DNA of 64,000 nucleotides from Desulfurispora thermophila DSM 16022. Lineage in GTDB: Bacteria; Bacillota; Desulfotomaculia; Desulfotomaculales; Desulfurisporaceae. A program made the position numbers and the translations under genes. The stretch lies in NCBI RefSeq assembly GCF_000376385.1, contig NZ_AQWN01000001.1, forward strand, positions 265,151 to 329,150, written 5' to 3'. Positions 7,392 to 16,298 of this stretch are shown here, one piece after another; position 1 is the first letter of the stretch, and every line of letters begins with the position of its first letter. Below the pieces are notes generated by a model that saw nothing but the letters and a program-made list of their open reading frames with translations, ran no database searches and had not been told where the DNA came from.

Positions 7392-8324
7392 TTATCCGGT
7401 GGATTTTTGAAAGATTGCCTGGAGCGCTTGGATTAGGTCCGGGTAGGCGAAAACAAACCCTTTTTCCAGGGCGCGCTCGGGCAGGGCGCGCTGACTGGCC
7501 AGCAGCAGGCTGTCGGCCATTTCCCCCAATAGCAGGCGCAGGACAAACTCCGGCTGGGGCAGCCAGGCCGGCTTTTTGAGCACTCGGGCGGCAATGCGGC
7601 AGAATTCCATGTTGGTTACCGGCCGGGGGGCTACAGCATTAAAAGGGCCGGAGGCTTGGGGGTGGCAGAGCAGAAAATAAATCAGTCGTACCAGGTCCTG
7701 GATATGGATCCAGGACATCCACTGCCGGCCGCTGCCGGTGCGCCCGCCAACATAAAGATGGAAGGGCAGCAGCAGGCGGGGCAGGGCACCGACATCTTTA
7801 GCCAGCACCATGCCTGTGCGCAGCAGCACCACCCGCGTGCCGTGTTCCTCGGCCCGCAGGGCTTCCTTTTCCCAGGCTATGCAAACCTGGCTCAAAAAGT
7901 CATGGCCGGGTGAGCTGTCCTCGGTCAATGGCTCCTCGCCCCGTGAACCGTAGTAGCCAACGGCCGAGGCGTTAATCAGCACGCGGGGGCGCTGGTTGTC
8001 CGGGAGGCCGGCGATGGCCTCCACCAGCCGGCGGGTGCTGTGCAGCCGGCTTTCCAGGATGGTTTGTTTATATTGTTCCGACCATCGTTTGCCAGCAATG
8101 GAGGCACCGGCCAGGTTGATTAGGGCGCTGGCTCCTTCCAGAACCTGTGCCCAGGTTAATGAGCCCTGTCCACTGCTGCCCGGCCAGAGGGCAAAGGCAG
8201 CCCCGGCCGGTAAGGAATGTCGCTGGGAGCGGGTGAGTACCGTCACCTGCCAGTTTTGAGCCAATAAGTAGCTGGTGAGGGCCCGGCCGATAAAGCCGCT
8301 GCCGCCGGCAATCACTGCGCGCAT
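7392..8324 (-). CDS. TIGR01777-family epimerase (SDR39U1/YfcH-like)
   Basis: 310 residues, the expected length. The N-terminus holds the Rossmann motif AGGSGFIGRALTSYL for NAD(P) binding at residues 6-20. The SDR YYGSRG segment and the C-terminal domain with EFVLRLLLGEMADSLLLAS are characteristic of this extended short-chain dehydrogenase group. A conserved NLAGASI motif lies near residue 70. Family members are widespread, but substrate and pathway are not known. An AAAGGAG site lies 9 bases before the ATG. It is divergent from the gamma-glutamylcyclotransferase-like gene. Confidence 0.88.
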   Translation of the reverse strand: MRAVIAGGSGFIGRALTSYLLAQNWQVTVLTRSQRHSLPAGAAFALWPGSSGQGSLTWAQVLEGASALINLAGASIAGKRWSEQYKQTILESRLHSTRRLVEAIAGLPDNQRPRVLINASAVGYYGSRGEEPLTEDSSPGHDFLSQVCIAWEKEALRAEEHGTRVVLLRTGMVLAKDVGALPRLLLPFHLYVGGRTGSGRQWMSWIHIQDLVRLIYFLLCHPQASGPFNAVAPRPVTNMEFCRIAARVLKKPAWLPQPEFVLRLLLGEMADSLLLASQRALPERALEKGFVFAYPDLIQALQAIFQKSTG

Positions 8325-8416
8325 CTTTACGTTTCTCCTTTCAGTATGTTTAGGAGTGTTGTGTGACGTTTTGCGGCTTTTTATCTAATGTTGCTTATAA
8401 TGTTGCTTAAGTACAT

Positions 8417-8422
8417 TATAAT
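8417..8422 (+). promoter_or_regulatory. Possible -10 element for the cyclotransferase-like gene
   Basis: A perfect TATAAT lies 67 bp ahead of the next start codon. The best upstream -35 candidate, TTGCTT at 8391-8396, is 20 bp away, which is long, so the promoter is only tentatively assigned. Confidence 0.35.
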
Positions 8423-8488
8423 GAAGTGGTTGAAGATTTTGGTAGCTTGAAATAACAGTTTCTTTATTTTATTTTTTCAGGGGGGATT

Positions 8489-8893
8489 TTGTTGCAGCGG
8501 GTTTTTGTGTATGGTACGCTGCTTACCGGCATGGCCAATCACTATTTGATTGCACCGTATGCCAAAAAAATAACACCGGCGCAGGCCAGAGGGTTGCTTT
8601 ATGCGCTGCCTTACGGCTACCCGGCCATGATTGCTGGGAATGGCACTGTTTACGGTGAGGTGGTGGAGTTGACCGGTGGAGAAGAAGCATGGCGTGTGCT
8701 GGACGACCTGGAGGATTACCGGGGTCCGGGATGTCCGGACAACCTTTATGAGCGGGTGGTGCAGAAGGTGTGTCTACCAGGTGGGCAACTAATTTCAGCC
8801 TATGTTTACCTGTGGGCCAAACCGGATGAATTGCCCCGCATCGGCCGGCTATTGGTGCACGGGGACTGGCGCCGGCATGTGCGGGGCAGTTAG
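8489..8893 (+). CDS. Gamma-glutamylcyclotransferase-like protein (GGCT/AIG2 fold)
   Basis: 134 residues starting at TTG with a GGGGGG ribosome binding site 3-8 bases upstream. The VFVYGTLLTG motif at residues 5-14 forms the substrate-binding loop of the GGCT/AIG2/BtrG fold. A conserved acidic residue in DDLEDYRGP near residue 73 fits the catalytic glutamate. The YVYLWA strand near residue 105 is also typical. Relatives cleave gamma-glutamyl amines or peptides to release 5-oxoproline, but bacterial members are often uncharacterised and the substrate is unknown here. It converges with the TauE/SafE gene, 21 bp away. Confidence 0.82.
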   Translation: MLQRVFVYGTLLTGMANHYLIAPYAKKITPAQARGLLYALPYGYPAMIAGNGTVYGEVVELTGGEEAWRVLDDLEDYRGPGCPDNLYERVVQKVCLPGGQLISAYVYLWAKPDELPRIGRLLVHGDWRRHVRGS

Positions 8894-8914
8894 GCCGGTG
8901 AGGTTGCCGGTAGG

Positions 8915-9688
8915 TTATTGTTGGGGTTCCGGACCTGGTTCTGGTTTTGGCCGGGGTGTGCGCAGATACCTTGTCCCGGTCCAGGTCAGCACGCCGGCAA
9001 AGATGACGCGCAAAGCACCTTCGGGCAGCATGTGGGCCAGCGAACCGCCCAGGTATGTACCCAGCAGGATACCCGGTACCAGTCCCGGCAGGATTTTAGC
9101 GTTCACATTGCCCAGGCGCCAGTGAGTTAGCGCACCCGCTATGCCTACCGGCACCATGGCCAGCAGGGAACACCCCTGGGCCAGATACTGGGAAAAGCCG
9201 GTCAGGAGGACCATGGAGGGAACCATGATGGTGCCTCCGCCCACACCCATCATTCCTGAAAGAAAGCCGGTAAAAATACCGGTCAGTAAAAAGATAACCA
9301 CTTCCGCCCGCATGGTGTTCAGGCCCGCGAGATGGGGCAGATAAGGCTTCAGGAGCAGGAGCAGCGAGACAAAAACCAGAAATCCTCCGAAAGCTCTTTT
9401 CAGTTGCCACTCCGGGAGGGCGTGGGCAAAGCGGGCACCGGCCCGGGCAGTGAATATAGCTGTGGAAGCCAGCAGGGCCGCGGCCAGAATGTCCACCGAA
9501 CCTTTTAAGGCATAGGTGGCCGCCCCTGCTATGCCGGTAAAAACCAGTGCCACCAGGCTGGTGCCGTGGGCGCTGTGCTGGTTCATCTTGAGCACGGAAA
9601 CCATCAGGGGAATCATGATTACCCCGCCGCCCAGCCCCACCAGTCCCCCAAAAAAGCCGGCAGCCAGGCCGATTAACAAACTGGTCAT
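8915..9688 (-). CDS. TauE/SafE family sulfite/sulfonate exporter
   Basis: 257 residues with seven to eight predicted membrane segments. The two-fold repeated hallmark is visible: GLVGLGGGVIMIPLMV near residues 16-31 and MGVGGGTIMVPSMVL near residues 146-160. These are the glycine-rich repeats of the TauE/SafE (DUF81) family. Members export sulfite, sulfoacetate or related anions, or take up organic anions; the substrate cannot be assigned here. An AGGTGACGG site precedes the ATG. The gene stands alone between a convergent cyclotransferase-like gene and the tmRNA terminator. Confidence 0.9.
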   Translation of the reverse strand: MTSLLIGLAAGFFGGLVGLGGGVIMIPLMVSVLKMNQHSAHGTSLVALVFTGIAGAATYALKGSVDILAAALLASTAIFTARAGARFAHALPEWQLKRAFGGFLVFVSLLLLLKPYLPHLAGLNTMRAEVVIFLLTGIFTGFLSGMMGVGGGTIMVPSMVLLTGFSQYLAQGCSLLAMVPVGIAGALTHWRLGNVNAKILPGLVPGILLGTYLGGSLAHMLPEGALRVIFAGVLTWTGTRYLRTPRPKPEPGPEPQQ

Positions 9689-9743
9689 TTATCCGTCACC
9701 TCAATGTTAAGAATAAACTTTTAGGGCTCATTTGTAAACAAAT

Positions 9744-9771
9744 AAAAAAGCTGCCGCATTGTCCGGCAGCT
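9744..9771 (-). terminator. Terminator of the tmRNA gene
   Basis: On the minus strand AGCTGCCG (9771-9764) pairs with CGGCAGCT (9757-9750) over a 6-nt loop and is followed by TTTTTTATTT. It begins 14 bases after the mature 3' end of tmRNA. Confidence 0.9.
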
Positions 9772-9785
9772 CATTCTTCAGAAAT

Positions 9786-10141
9786 TGGTGGAGGCGGGGG
9801 GAGTCGAACCCACCGTCCGAAGGAATGACCACAGCAGTCTCTCCGAGCGCAGGCTGTGCTTTAAGCTTCGCACCTTTGGCGGCCACAGCCAGCCTCCGCC
9901 GGTGCTATTCCGGGGAAAGTCCTACCAGATCTCCGGAAGGCAACCTGGCAGCCAGCCCGTTGTTGTGACGCCCTGACCCGGGCCACGGGCCCAGCGCGGG
10001 TAGGACGTAGCTGCTACAAATTAAGCAGCCAGAGCGTAGTTTTCGTTGGCACTTATCAGCTTTCCACCGTTTTTACGGGCGGGTGGAACCCCGGCTCGCT
10101 ACTCCTGTCACCAGTTCCCCCGTCGAAACCAGTACGCCCCC
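9786..10141 (-). ncRNA. ssrA: Transfer-messenger RNA (tmRNA)
   Basis: A 356-nt tmRNA that rescues stalled ribosomes with SmpB. The 5' end GGGGGCG pairs with the 3' end CGCCTCC, followed by A and an encoded CCA. The T-arm GGTTCGACTCC lies near the 3' end. The tag-coding frame (10050-10021) reads Ala-Asn-Glu-Asn-Tyr-Ala-Leu-Ala-Ala-stop, giving the tag (A)ANENYALAA, a typical Firmicutes degradation tag. smpB lies just upstream and a terminator just downstream. A TATATT -10-like sequence lies in the short gap after smpB, so it may have its own promoter. Confidence 0.97.
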
Positions 10142-10159
10142 TTGTTAATATAGCAGAAC

Positions 10160-10612
10160 TTAGCCTTTGGCCCGGCGGGCCCGCTCCATCTCTCGCTGGG
10201 CATCGCGGGCGGCAATGTCCTGGCGCTTGTCATAGAGCTTTTTGCCCCGGGCCAGGGCCAGTTCCACTTTGGCCCAGCCCCGCTGGAAATATATTTTCAG
10301 CGGGATCAGCGTCAGTCCCTTTTCACGGATTTTGCTGTGCAGGCGGTTTATCTCCTGCCGGTGCATCAAGAGCCGCCGCACTCTTTTGGGGTCATGGTTG
10401 AAGCGGTTGCCCTGCTCGTAAGGGCTGATATGCATATTATACAGCAGAAGTTCGTTATTTTCAATACGGGCGAAGCTGTCCTGCAAATTGGCCTTCCCGG
10501 CCCGCAGCGACTTCACTTCCGTGCCTTTCAGCTCAATACCGGCCTCGTATGTCTCCAGTATATGGTACTCATGCCTGGCTTTGCGGTTGGTGATGGTGGG
10601 TGTACCGGCCAT
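10160..10612 (-). CDS. smpB: SsrA-binding protein SmpB
   Basis: 150 residues, the normal SmpB length. Typical segments are visible: [18 protein letters not shown] at the start, [18 protein letters not shown] in the OB-fold, and the basic tail [18 protein letters not shown] needed for decoding-centre entry. A longer in-frame extension exists upstream, but it overlaps the HD-domain gene and lacks homology, so the ATG at 10612 is chosen. The gene lies 4 bp after the HD gene and 18 bp before tmRNA, so the two partners of trans-translation are adjacent. It binds the tRNA-like part of tmRNA on stalled ribosomes. Confidence 0.97.
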   Translation of the reverse strand: MAGTPTITNRKARHEYHILETYEAGIELKGTEVKSLRAGKANLQDSFARIENNELLLYNMHISPYEQGNRFNHDPKRVRRLLMHRQEINRLHSKIREKGLTLIPLKIYFQRGWAKVELALARGKKLYDKRQDIAARDAQREMERARRAKG

Positions 10613-10616
10613 AAAA

Positions 10617-11168
10617 TCACAGCCCCATTTCCCGGGCGATGTCCTGCATGGCAGTGAGGGAAATATCCAGGAATTTTTCCAGTTCCAGGCCCAGTTCCGC
10701 GCAGGTGGCAATTTGCTGCCGGTTGGCTCCCCGGGCAAAAGATTTTTCACCAAAACGGTTTAACAAAAATGGTACATCAATGGCAGCTAAAGATTTTTCT
10801 TTTTTTATCAGCGCACCGGCCACAATTAGCCCGGTGACCGGGTCGGCGCAGTAGAGCGCTTTGTCCAGCAGGGAAAGGCGGGGCAGACCGTGGGCGTGGT
10901 TGTGCACTTTTACTGCGTAAACCACATCTTCCGGTAAGCCATGTTGTTCCAGGATTTCTGCGCCCAGCAGGCTGTGCCGTTGCGGGTCGTCTTTGGTCTG
11001 CTCGTAGTCAATATCGTGCAGCAGGCCGGCCAGGCCCCATTTTTCTTCGTCCTGTGCAAAGTAGCGGGCCAGGCCGCGCATGACTGCCTCCACCGCCAGG
11101 CAGTGTTTAACCAGGTTGGTGGTTTTAATATATTTTTGCAGCAGGTCTAGGGCTGCTTCACGTTGCAT
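10617..11168 (-). CDS. HD domain metal-dependent phosphohydrolase
   Basis: 183 residues. The HD signature is seen as VKHCLAVE near residues 19-26, LLHDIDYE near residues 48-55, and a downstream VHNHAHG near residue 88, giving the His, His-Asp, His and Asp metal ligands of the HDIG superfamily. Such proteins hydrolyse phosphomonoesters or nucleotides in the cytoplasm. The substrate is not determinable. A GGGAGGAATT site precedes the ATG. Its stop lies 4 bp before the smpB start, so the two are probably in one transcript. Confidence 0.85.
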   Translation of the reverse strand: MQREAALDLLQKYIKTTNLVKHCLAVEAVMRGLARYFAQDEEKWGLAGLLHDIDYEQTKDDPQRHSLLGAEILEQHGLPEDVVYAVKVHNHAHGLPRLSLLDKALYCADPVTGLIVAGALIKKEKSLAAIDVPFLLNRFGEKSFARGANRQQIATCAELGLELEKFLDISLTAMQDIAREMGL

Positions 11169-11231
11169 GGTGAATTCCTCCCAAGTGTTTTGCTAAACCA
11201 TCAGCGGGACAAATTGTAAATCAATTATAAA

Positions 11232-11648
11232 TCAAACCGGTTGGAAATCTACTTGCAAAAATTTGGCCGTGGCACGGGATGTGCACTGGCCGTCAGGCAA
11301 AAAAATGCGTCCTTCCATAACTACCAGCCGGCCTTTGTGTTCCAGGTTGCGGGCCTCAATCAGCAGGGGCGTGTGGATGGGTACGGCTTTCATGTAACGT
11401 ACGGTCATTTCGGCCGTCATGGTGTTCAAGTTGTGGAACTTGAGCCAGTTGGCCATGGTTTCGTCCAGCAAGGTGGCGATGAGTCCCCCGTGCATGTACC
11501 CCGGCCAGCCCTGGTGCTCTTCCCGGGCGGTAAACTGACAGCGACACACGCCTTCCTGCAGGGTAAAGGTAAGCTTGAGCCCGATGGGGTTGTGCGGGCT
11601 GCAGCCAAAACACATGGAAACAGCATTTTGTGGCAAGGGCAGTTTCAT
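11232..11648 (-). CDS. PaaI-family hotdog-fold thioesterase
   Basis: 138 residues. The hotdog signature is present: NAVSMCFGCSPHNPIGLKL at the N-terminus, then GYMHGGLIATLLDETMA near residues 50-66 with the conserved His-Gly-Gly and the catalytic-type Asp/Glu. The start at 11648 has a GGAGGG site 8 bases upstream and gives the length typical of the family; an earlier in-frame ATG adds 14 unconserved residues. Family members hydrolyse acyl-CoA thioesters in the cytoplasm. It might clear CoA esters linked to the fatty acid oxidation genes nearby, but this is only proximity. Confidence 0.85.
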   Translation of the reverse strand: MKLPLPQNAVSMCFGCSPHNPIGLKLTFTLQEGVCRCQFTAREEHQGWPGYMHGGLIATLLDETMANWLKFHNLNTMTAEMTVRYMKAVPIHTPLLIEARNLEHKGRLVVMEGRIFLPDGQCTSRATAKFLQVDFQPV

Positions 11649-11720
11649 GGGGCGCCCTCCAGATACAGTAGCACTAAATTTTGGTAACAACTTGTATTTT
11701 AACAGCCCGCGTTGTTTTTA

Positions 11721-12434
11721 TCAAGTTGTAAAGTAAGTCGTGTTGTTTTGTCCATCCATGAATTGCTGCATGATCTGCAGAGAACTGCTGGTACCCAGGC
11801 GATTTGCCCCGGCCTGAAGCATGGCCAGGGCTTGAGCGGCCGTCTTTATACCGCCCGAGGCTTTCACTCCCACATGGGCCGGCACCTGGCGGCGCAGCAA
11901 CTGCACGTCGGGCACGGTGGCCCCGCCACTGCCGAATCCCGTGCTGGTCTTGACAAAGTCCGCCCCGGCCTGCACAGCCAGCTGGCAGGCCAGGACTTTT
12001 TCCGCCTCGGTCAGAAAACATGTCTCCAGTATCACCTTGACCAGGGCCGGGGGAGAAGCCTGGTGTGCTGTTTGCACGACAGCCTGCAGGTCGGCCAGGA
12101 CGTCCTGAAAGAGGCCGCTCTTCAGCCAGCCCAGATTGAGCACCACATCCAGTTCGGTGGCACCCTTTTGCAGGGCTTCACCAGCTTCGGCTAATTTGGC
12201 GGCGGTGCTGCTGGCTCCCAGGGGAAAGCCGATTACTGTACAAACTTTGACACTACTGCCTTGCAGGGTGCTACTGGCCAGCGGCACGTAGGCCGGGTTG
12301 ACACAGACGGCGGCAAAGCCATATTGTCGGGCTTCGGCGCACAGGCGCACAATATCGCGTTCCGTGGCGGTGGGAGAGAGCAAGGTGTGGTCGATGGCCT
12401 TAGCCAGTTGAGCCGGGGTGAGTGTGGTCGACAC
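11721..12434 (-). CDS. deoC: Deoxyribose-phosphate aldolase
   Basis: 237 residues starting at GTG with an AAAGGAGTGG site upstream. It converts 2-deoxyribose 5-phosphate to glyceraldehyde 3-phosphate and acetaldehyde in deoxynucleoside breakdown. Key residues are seen: the Schiff-base lysine in DFVKTSTGFGSGG, the second active-site lysine in VGVKASGGI, and the aspartate in ELDVVLNLGWL. N-terminal IDHTLLSPTAT is the family start. Other deo genes are not nearby. Confidence 0.96.
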   Translation of the reverse strand: MSTTLTPAQLAKAIDHTLLSPTATERDIVRLCAEARQYGFAAVCVNPAYVPLASSTLQGSSVKVCTVIGFPLGASSTAAKLAEAGEALQKGATELDVVLNLGWLKSGLFQDVLADLQAVVQTAHQASPPALVKVILETCFLTEAEKVLACQLAVQAGADFVKTSTGFGSGGATVPDVQLLRRQVPAHVGVKASGGIKTAAQALAMLQAGANRLGTSSSLQIMQQFMDGQNNTTYFTT

Positions 12435-12491
12435 TGTCTGCCACTCCTTTGCTTGTTGTTAACTGGCGGCGTATATTAGATTGGCCTGGGT

Positions 12492-12523
12492 AAAAAACAA
12501 ACCCACCGGTGGCACCGGCGGGT
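12492..12523 (-). terminator. Terminator after fadR
   Basis: On the minus strand ACCCGCCGG (12523-12515) pairs with CCGGTGGGT (12509-12501), with a bulge, followed by TTGTTTTTT. It begins 5 bases after the fadR stop codon. Confidence 0.85.
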
Positions 12524-12527
12524 GTTA

Positions 12528-13151
12528 TTACTCGCCCAGTATGGCGGGAAAGTCCGGGAATGTGCCATCGACCGAAAGCGCCCGGGCCAACAGCCGGTAG
12601 GCCGGCCGGGCCTGGGTGAGCAGGTCGTATTGGCGGCTGGACAGCACCCAGCAGGTGGTGATCTCGTCCAGGGTGCCGAAAATCATTTTGCGAGCTACCT
12701 TGACGTCAATATCGCGGGAGAATGCACCCTTGGCAATGCCATCAGCGATGATCTCTTCCAGAAAATTATAATACTCCTTGATTATTTGGGCAATGGCCCG
12801 CCTGATGGTGGGCTCGGACTGGCGCAGCTGTATTTGCAACACGGAGGCCAGGGGACGGTCGTTTTGCATACGCTGGAACTGGAGGGTGATTAGCCGGGCC
12901 AGCCGCTCAAAGGGATTTTCAATATCCTGCAGGGTATTGCGGGCGGCGTTGGTGAAATCCCCCAGCTTGATGCGGAACAGGGAGATCAGCACGTCCTCCT
13001 TGTTCTGGAAATAAAGATAAATGGTTCCGTCGGCTACACCGGCCTCCCGGGCAATTTTGGCCACCTGGGAATTGTGATAGCCGTTTTCGGCAATTACCTT
13101 CACTGCCGCTTCAATAATCGCCCGGTACTTTTCACCAGATCTTTTTGCCAC
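12528..13151 (-). CDS. fadR: TetR-family repressor of fatty acid degradation (FadR type)
   Basis: 207 residues starting at GTG, with GGAGGACAGG ending 3 bases upstream; a longer in-frame ATG start is less likely. The N-terminal TetR helix-turn-helix (residues 5-50) contains AENGYHNSQVAKIAREAGVA and GTIYLYFQNKEDVLISLF, very close to Bacillus FadR (YsiA). The C-terminal ligand domain shares RQMIFGTIDE-like residues (KMIFGTLDEITTCWVL). Bacillus FadR is released from DNA by long-chain acyl-CoAs. It lies next to fadE, fadA and fadN, and a matching palindrome stands upstream of fadN. Confidence 0.88.
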   Translation of the reverse strand: MAKRSGEKYRAIIEAAVKVIAENGYHNSQVAKIAREAGVADGTIYLYFQNKEDVLISLFRIKLGDFTNAARNTLQDIENPFERLARLITLQFQRMQNDRPLASVLQIQLRQSEPTIRRAIAQIIKEYYNFLEEIIADGIAKGAFSRDIDVKVARKMIFGTLDEITTCWVLSSRQYDLLTQARPAYRLLARALSVDGTFPDFPAILGE

Positions 13152-13185
13152 AACCCTGTCCTCCTGGAATCTTAAACTCTTGGCT

Positions 13186-13217
13186 ACATAAAAACAAGCG
13201 CCCTTTCCGGAAGGGGC
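13186..13217 (-). terminator. Possible terminator of the fad transcript
   Basis: On the minus strand GCCCCTTCC...GGAAAGGGC (13217-13199 region) forms a compact imperfect hairpin followed by TTGTTTTTATG. It lies between fadE and fadR, so fadR may have separate transcription. Confidence 0.4.
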
Positions 13218-13319
13218 AGCCGGCAGGCCCGCCAAGGGGAGAAAGCGGGCTTTATTGCATGCTCCTTCCGGAAAGATCAGGCCAGGGGAAGGCCGGACAT
13301 GGCGCTTGGAGGGGTCAGC

Positions 13320-15071
13320 TTAGACTACATATTTCTCCGCGTCAATAACTTTAGCGGCAATTTGCCGGCGCAGTTCCACCAGGTTGGTGGGCGGGAATTT
13401 GAGCATGCGTTTGACGATGGAGAGCTGAGTGCGCAACATATCGCCTTCAAAGAGATAGCATAGCGCTTCCTTGGCCCACTTGTCAAACATGGGGAAGACG
13501 TCATAGACATAAGCCGAGGCCAGCAGAAGCTTGGTTTCGGCGGATGCCGGGTCTTTTTCCCAAGCTTTCAGGGCACGCAGAACGGCGCTCTCCATGGCGT
13601 AGATTTGAATGGCCATATCGGCCATGATGGCGATCATTTCCTGCTCCTTGGCCAATTTTTGCATGAACTTCTGCACGGCCTGGCCGCCCACCAGCAGGAA
13701 GAGCTTCTTGGCCATGTTTATCATGGCCCGCTCGGCGGCCAGCGGTTTGCCGTCCTCTTCTACAGTGGCCCGCAGGTTGAGGATGTCATTGGACAGGGCC
13801 TGGGCAGCCTGCATCAAGGGCAGTTTGCCTTTCATGGCTTTGCGCAACAGGGTGGCCGGGATGACCAGGCGGTTGATTTCGTTGGTACCTTCAAAAATCC
13901 GGTTGATGCGGGCGTCGCGGTAGAAACGCTCGGCCGGGAACTCCTGGGTGTAGCCGTATCCGCCGTGGATCTGTACACACTCGTCCACGCAGTAGTCCAG
14001 AGTTTCCGAACCCAGCACCTTGGTGATGGAACATTCAATGGCGTATTCTTCGATGGCCGCACCCGCTTCGGCGCCCGATTTCACATCGTGCAGGGCTTCT
14101 TCAATGTCGCCCACCAGGCGATAGACGGCGCTTTCCGCGGCGTAGGTCTTGACGGCCATCTGGGCAATCTTGGTGCGAATCATACCGAACTTGGCCAGGG
14201 GCAGATTGAACTGCTGGCGCTCCAGGGCGTACTTCACAGCCTGGTTCAAGGCCACCTTGGAGGAACCCACGCAACCGGCGCCCAGCTTGTAACGGCCGAT
14301 GTTCAGAATGTTGAAAGCGATAACGTGGCCTTTGCCCACTTCGCCCAGCACGTTTTCCACCGGCACTTTGGCATCTTCAAAGATCAGGCTGCAGGTGGAG
14401 GAGCCTTTAATACCCAGTTTCTTTTCTTCCGCGCCCACACTGAAACCAGGGGTGTCGCGGTCCACGATGAAAGCGGTGAACTTGTCGCCGTCCACTTTGG
14501 CGTAGACGATGAAGACATCGGCAAAACCGGCGTTGGTGATGAAGATTTTCTCCCCGTTCAGGATATAATATTTGCCATCTTCCGAAAGGACGGCCTTGGT
14601 TTTGGAGTTCAGGGCGTCGGAACCGGCGCCGGGTTCGGTCAGAGCATAGGCGGCGATCAGTTCACCGGTGGCCAGGCCGGGCAGGTACTTTTTCTTTTGC
14701 TCTTCCGTGCCGAAGAGCACGATGGGCAGCGAGCCGATACCGGTGTGGGCACCAATGCTTACGGCAAATGAGCCACCGCCCGAGCTATATTCGGCAATGA
14801 TGGCCGAGGCGATTTTGCCCATATCGGCACCTTCGTATTCTTCGGCAATGTCGGCACCCAGCAGGCCCAGTTCGCCCGCCTTTTTCAAGGTGGCGGCCAT
14901 CAGGCCTTCTTCCTGGTGGTCCAGGCGCTCGATGTTGGGCACTACTTCATTTTCTACAAAATCGGCCACGGTGTTGGCTACCATCTGGTGTTCTTCGGAA
15001 AAATCCTCCGGGGTGAAGATGTCAGCCGGATTGATCTGATCAATCAAGAATTTGCCGCCGGGAATTGGCAT
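13320..15071 (-). CDS. fadE: Acyl-CoA dehydrogenase
   Basis: 583 residues, the length of the FadE (YusJ) type with a C-terminal extension. It oxidises acyl-CoA to trans-2-enoyl-CoA with FAD and passes electrons to an electron-transfer flavoprotein. Motifs seen: AYALTEPGAGSDALNSKTKA near residue 140 (acyl-CoA dehydrogenase signature 1) and CVQIHGGYGYTQEFPAERF with NRIFEGTNEINRL near residues 365-400 (signature 2 and FAD contacts). An AAAGGAG site precedes the ATG. It is the third gene of fadN-fadA-fadE, with 33 bp after fadA. No etf genes are present in this window. Confidence 0.95.
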   Translation of the reverse strand: MPIPGGKFLIDQINPADIFTPEDFSEEHQMVANTVADFVENEVVPNIERLDHQEEGLMAATLKKAGELGLLGADIAEEYEGADMGKIASAIIAEYSSGGGSFAVSIGAHTGIGSLPIVLFGTEEQKKKYLPGLATGELIAAYALTEPGAGSDALNSKTKAVLSEDGKYYILNGEKIFITNAGFADVFIVYAKVDGDKFTAFIVDRDTPGFSVGAEEKKLGIKGSSTCSLIFEDAKVPVENVLGEVGKGHVIAFNILNIGRYKLGAGCVGSSKVALNQAVKYALERQQFNLPLAKFGMIRTKIAQMAVKTYAAESAVYRLVGDIEEALHDVKSGAEAGAAIEEYAIECSITKVLGSETLDYCVDECVQIHGGYGYTQEFPAERFYRDARINRIFEGTNEINRLVIPATLLRKAMKGKLPLMQAAQALSNDILNLRATVEEDGKPLAAERAMINMAKKLFLLVGGQAVQKFMQKLAKEQEMIAIMADMAIQIYAMESAVLRALKAWEKDPASAETKLLLASAYVYDVFPMFDKWAKEALCYLFEGDMLRTQLSIVKRMLKFPPTNLVELRRQIAAKVIDAEKYVV

Positions 15072-15104
15072 GTTATTTTCGCTCCTTTCGGGATGGTTTA
15101 GATT

Positions 15105-16283
15105 TTAGTCCACCAGCTCAAATACACCGGCCGCGCCCATGCCGCCGCCGATGCACATGCTGACCACGCCGTAGCGGGCCTTTTGCCGCCGCATCTCATG
15201 AATCAGGGTGGCGGTGAGTTTGGCGCCCGTGCAGCCCAGCGGGTGCCCCAGGGCCACAGCGCCGCCGTTTAAGTTAATCTTGGCCGGATCCAGTTCCAGC
15301 ACCTTGATGCAGGCCAGGGCCTGGGCGGCAAACGCTTCGTTTAGTTCAAACACGTCCACCTGGTCCTTGGTGATGCCGGCCAGCTTGAGGGCCTTGGGAA
15401 TGGCCACCGTGGGGCCAATGCCCATGATCTCGGGCGGGCAGCCGCCCACGGCGTAGGAGCGGAATACGGCCAGCGGCTTTAAGCCCAGCTCTTCCGCCTT
15501 GCGGCGGCTCATCAGCACGGTGACGGCTGCACCGTCGCTGGTTTGGGAGGAGTTGCCGGCGGTAACGCTGCCGTTGGCCCGGAAGACCGGCCTGAGCTTG
15601 GCCAGCACTTCCATAGTGGTGCCCGGTCGCACGCCCTCGTCGGTATCGAATACGGACTTCTTCTCTACAATCTTGCCATTCTGCCAGAACTTCTCCGTTA
15701 TGGTGAGGGGAACGATTTCGTCTTTAAATTTGCCCTCGGCGATGGCCTTGGCCGCCTTGGCATGGCTCTGTACGGAAAACTCATCCTGTTGCTCCCGGGT
15801 GATACCATATTTATCGGCCACGTTTTCCGCCGTCAGGCCCATGCCCATATAAGCCTCGGGGCAGATGCTGATCAGGTCCGGATCGGGGGCCAGCTTGTTG
15901 CCGCCCATGGGTACCATGCTCATGCTCTCCACGCCGCCGCAGACATAGACATCAGCAAAGCCGGCCATAATGCGGGTGGCGCCAATGGCTATAGCTTCCA
16001 GGCCGGAGGAGCAGAAGCGGTTGACGGTGACACCGGCCACGCTGTCGGGTAAGCCGGCCAGCAGGTTGATCATGCGGGCCACGTTCATCCCCTGCTCAGC
16101 TTCCGGGAAGGCGCAGCCAAAAATCACGTCGTCTATTTCCGCCGGGTCCAGGGCAGGAACCCGGGCCAGGGCTTCCTTTAAAGCGGTGGCTGCCATGTAT
16201 TCCGGGCGGGTGTTTTTCAGTTTGCCCCGGGGAGCTTTGCCCACCGCAGTGCGCACGGTGCTGACGATTACAGCTTCTTGCAT
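15105..16283 (-). CDS. fadA: 3-ketoacyl-CoA thiolase / acetyl-CoA acetyltransferase
   Basis: 392 residues, standard thiolase length. The nucleophilic cysteine is in [13 protein letters not shown] near residue 90; the C-terminal motifs [17 protein letters not shown] and [14 protein letters not shown] carry the catalytic His and second Cys. It cleaves 3-ketoacyl-CoA with CoA to give acetyl-CoA. Its position between the multifunctional fadN and the dehydrogenase fadE, with 15 and 33 bp gaps, supports a beta-oxidation rather than a biosynthetic thiolase. Confidence 0.95.
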   Translation of the reverse strand: MQEAVIVSTVRTAVGKAPRGKLKNTRPEYMAATALKEALARVPALDPAEIDDVIFGCAFPEAEQGMNVARMINLLAGLPDSVAGVTVNRFCSSGLEAIAIGATRIMAGFADVYVCGGVESMSMVPMGGNKLAPDPDLISICPEAYMGMGLTAENVADKYGITREQQDEFSVQSHAKAAKAIAEGKFKDEIVPLTITEKFWQNGKIVEKKSVFDTDEGVRPGTTMEVLAKLRPVFRANGSVTAGNSSQTSDGAAVTVLMSRRKAEELGLKPLAVFRSYAVGGCPPEIMGIGPTVAIPKALKLAGITKDQVDVFELNEAFAAQALACIKVLELDPAKINLNGGAVALGHPLGCTGAKLTATLIHEMRRQKARYGVVSMCIGGGMGAAGVFELVD

Positions 16284-16298
16284 TCTACCTTTACCCCC

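Noticed and set aside
7250..7579. A 109-codon plus-strand frame opposite the end of the epimerase-like gene
   Set aside because: Mostly antisense to a conserved gene, with no ribosome binding site.
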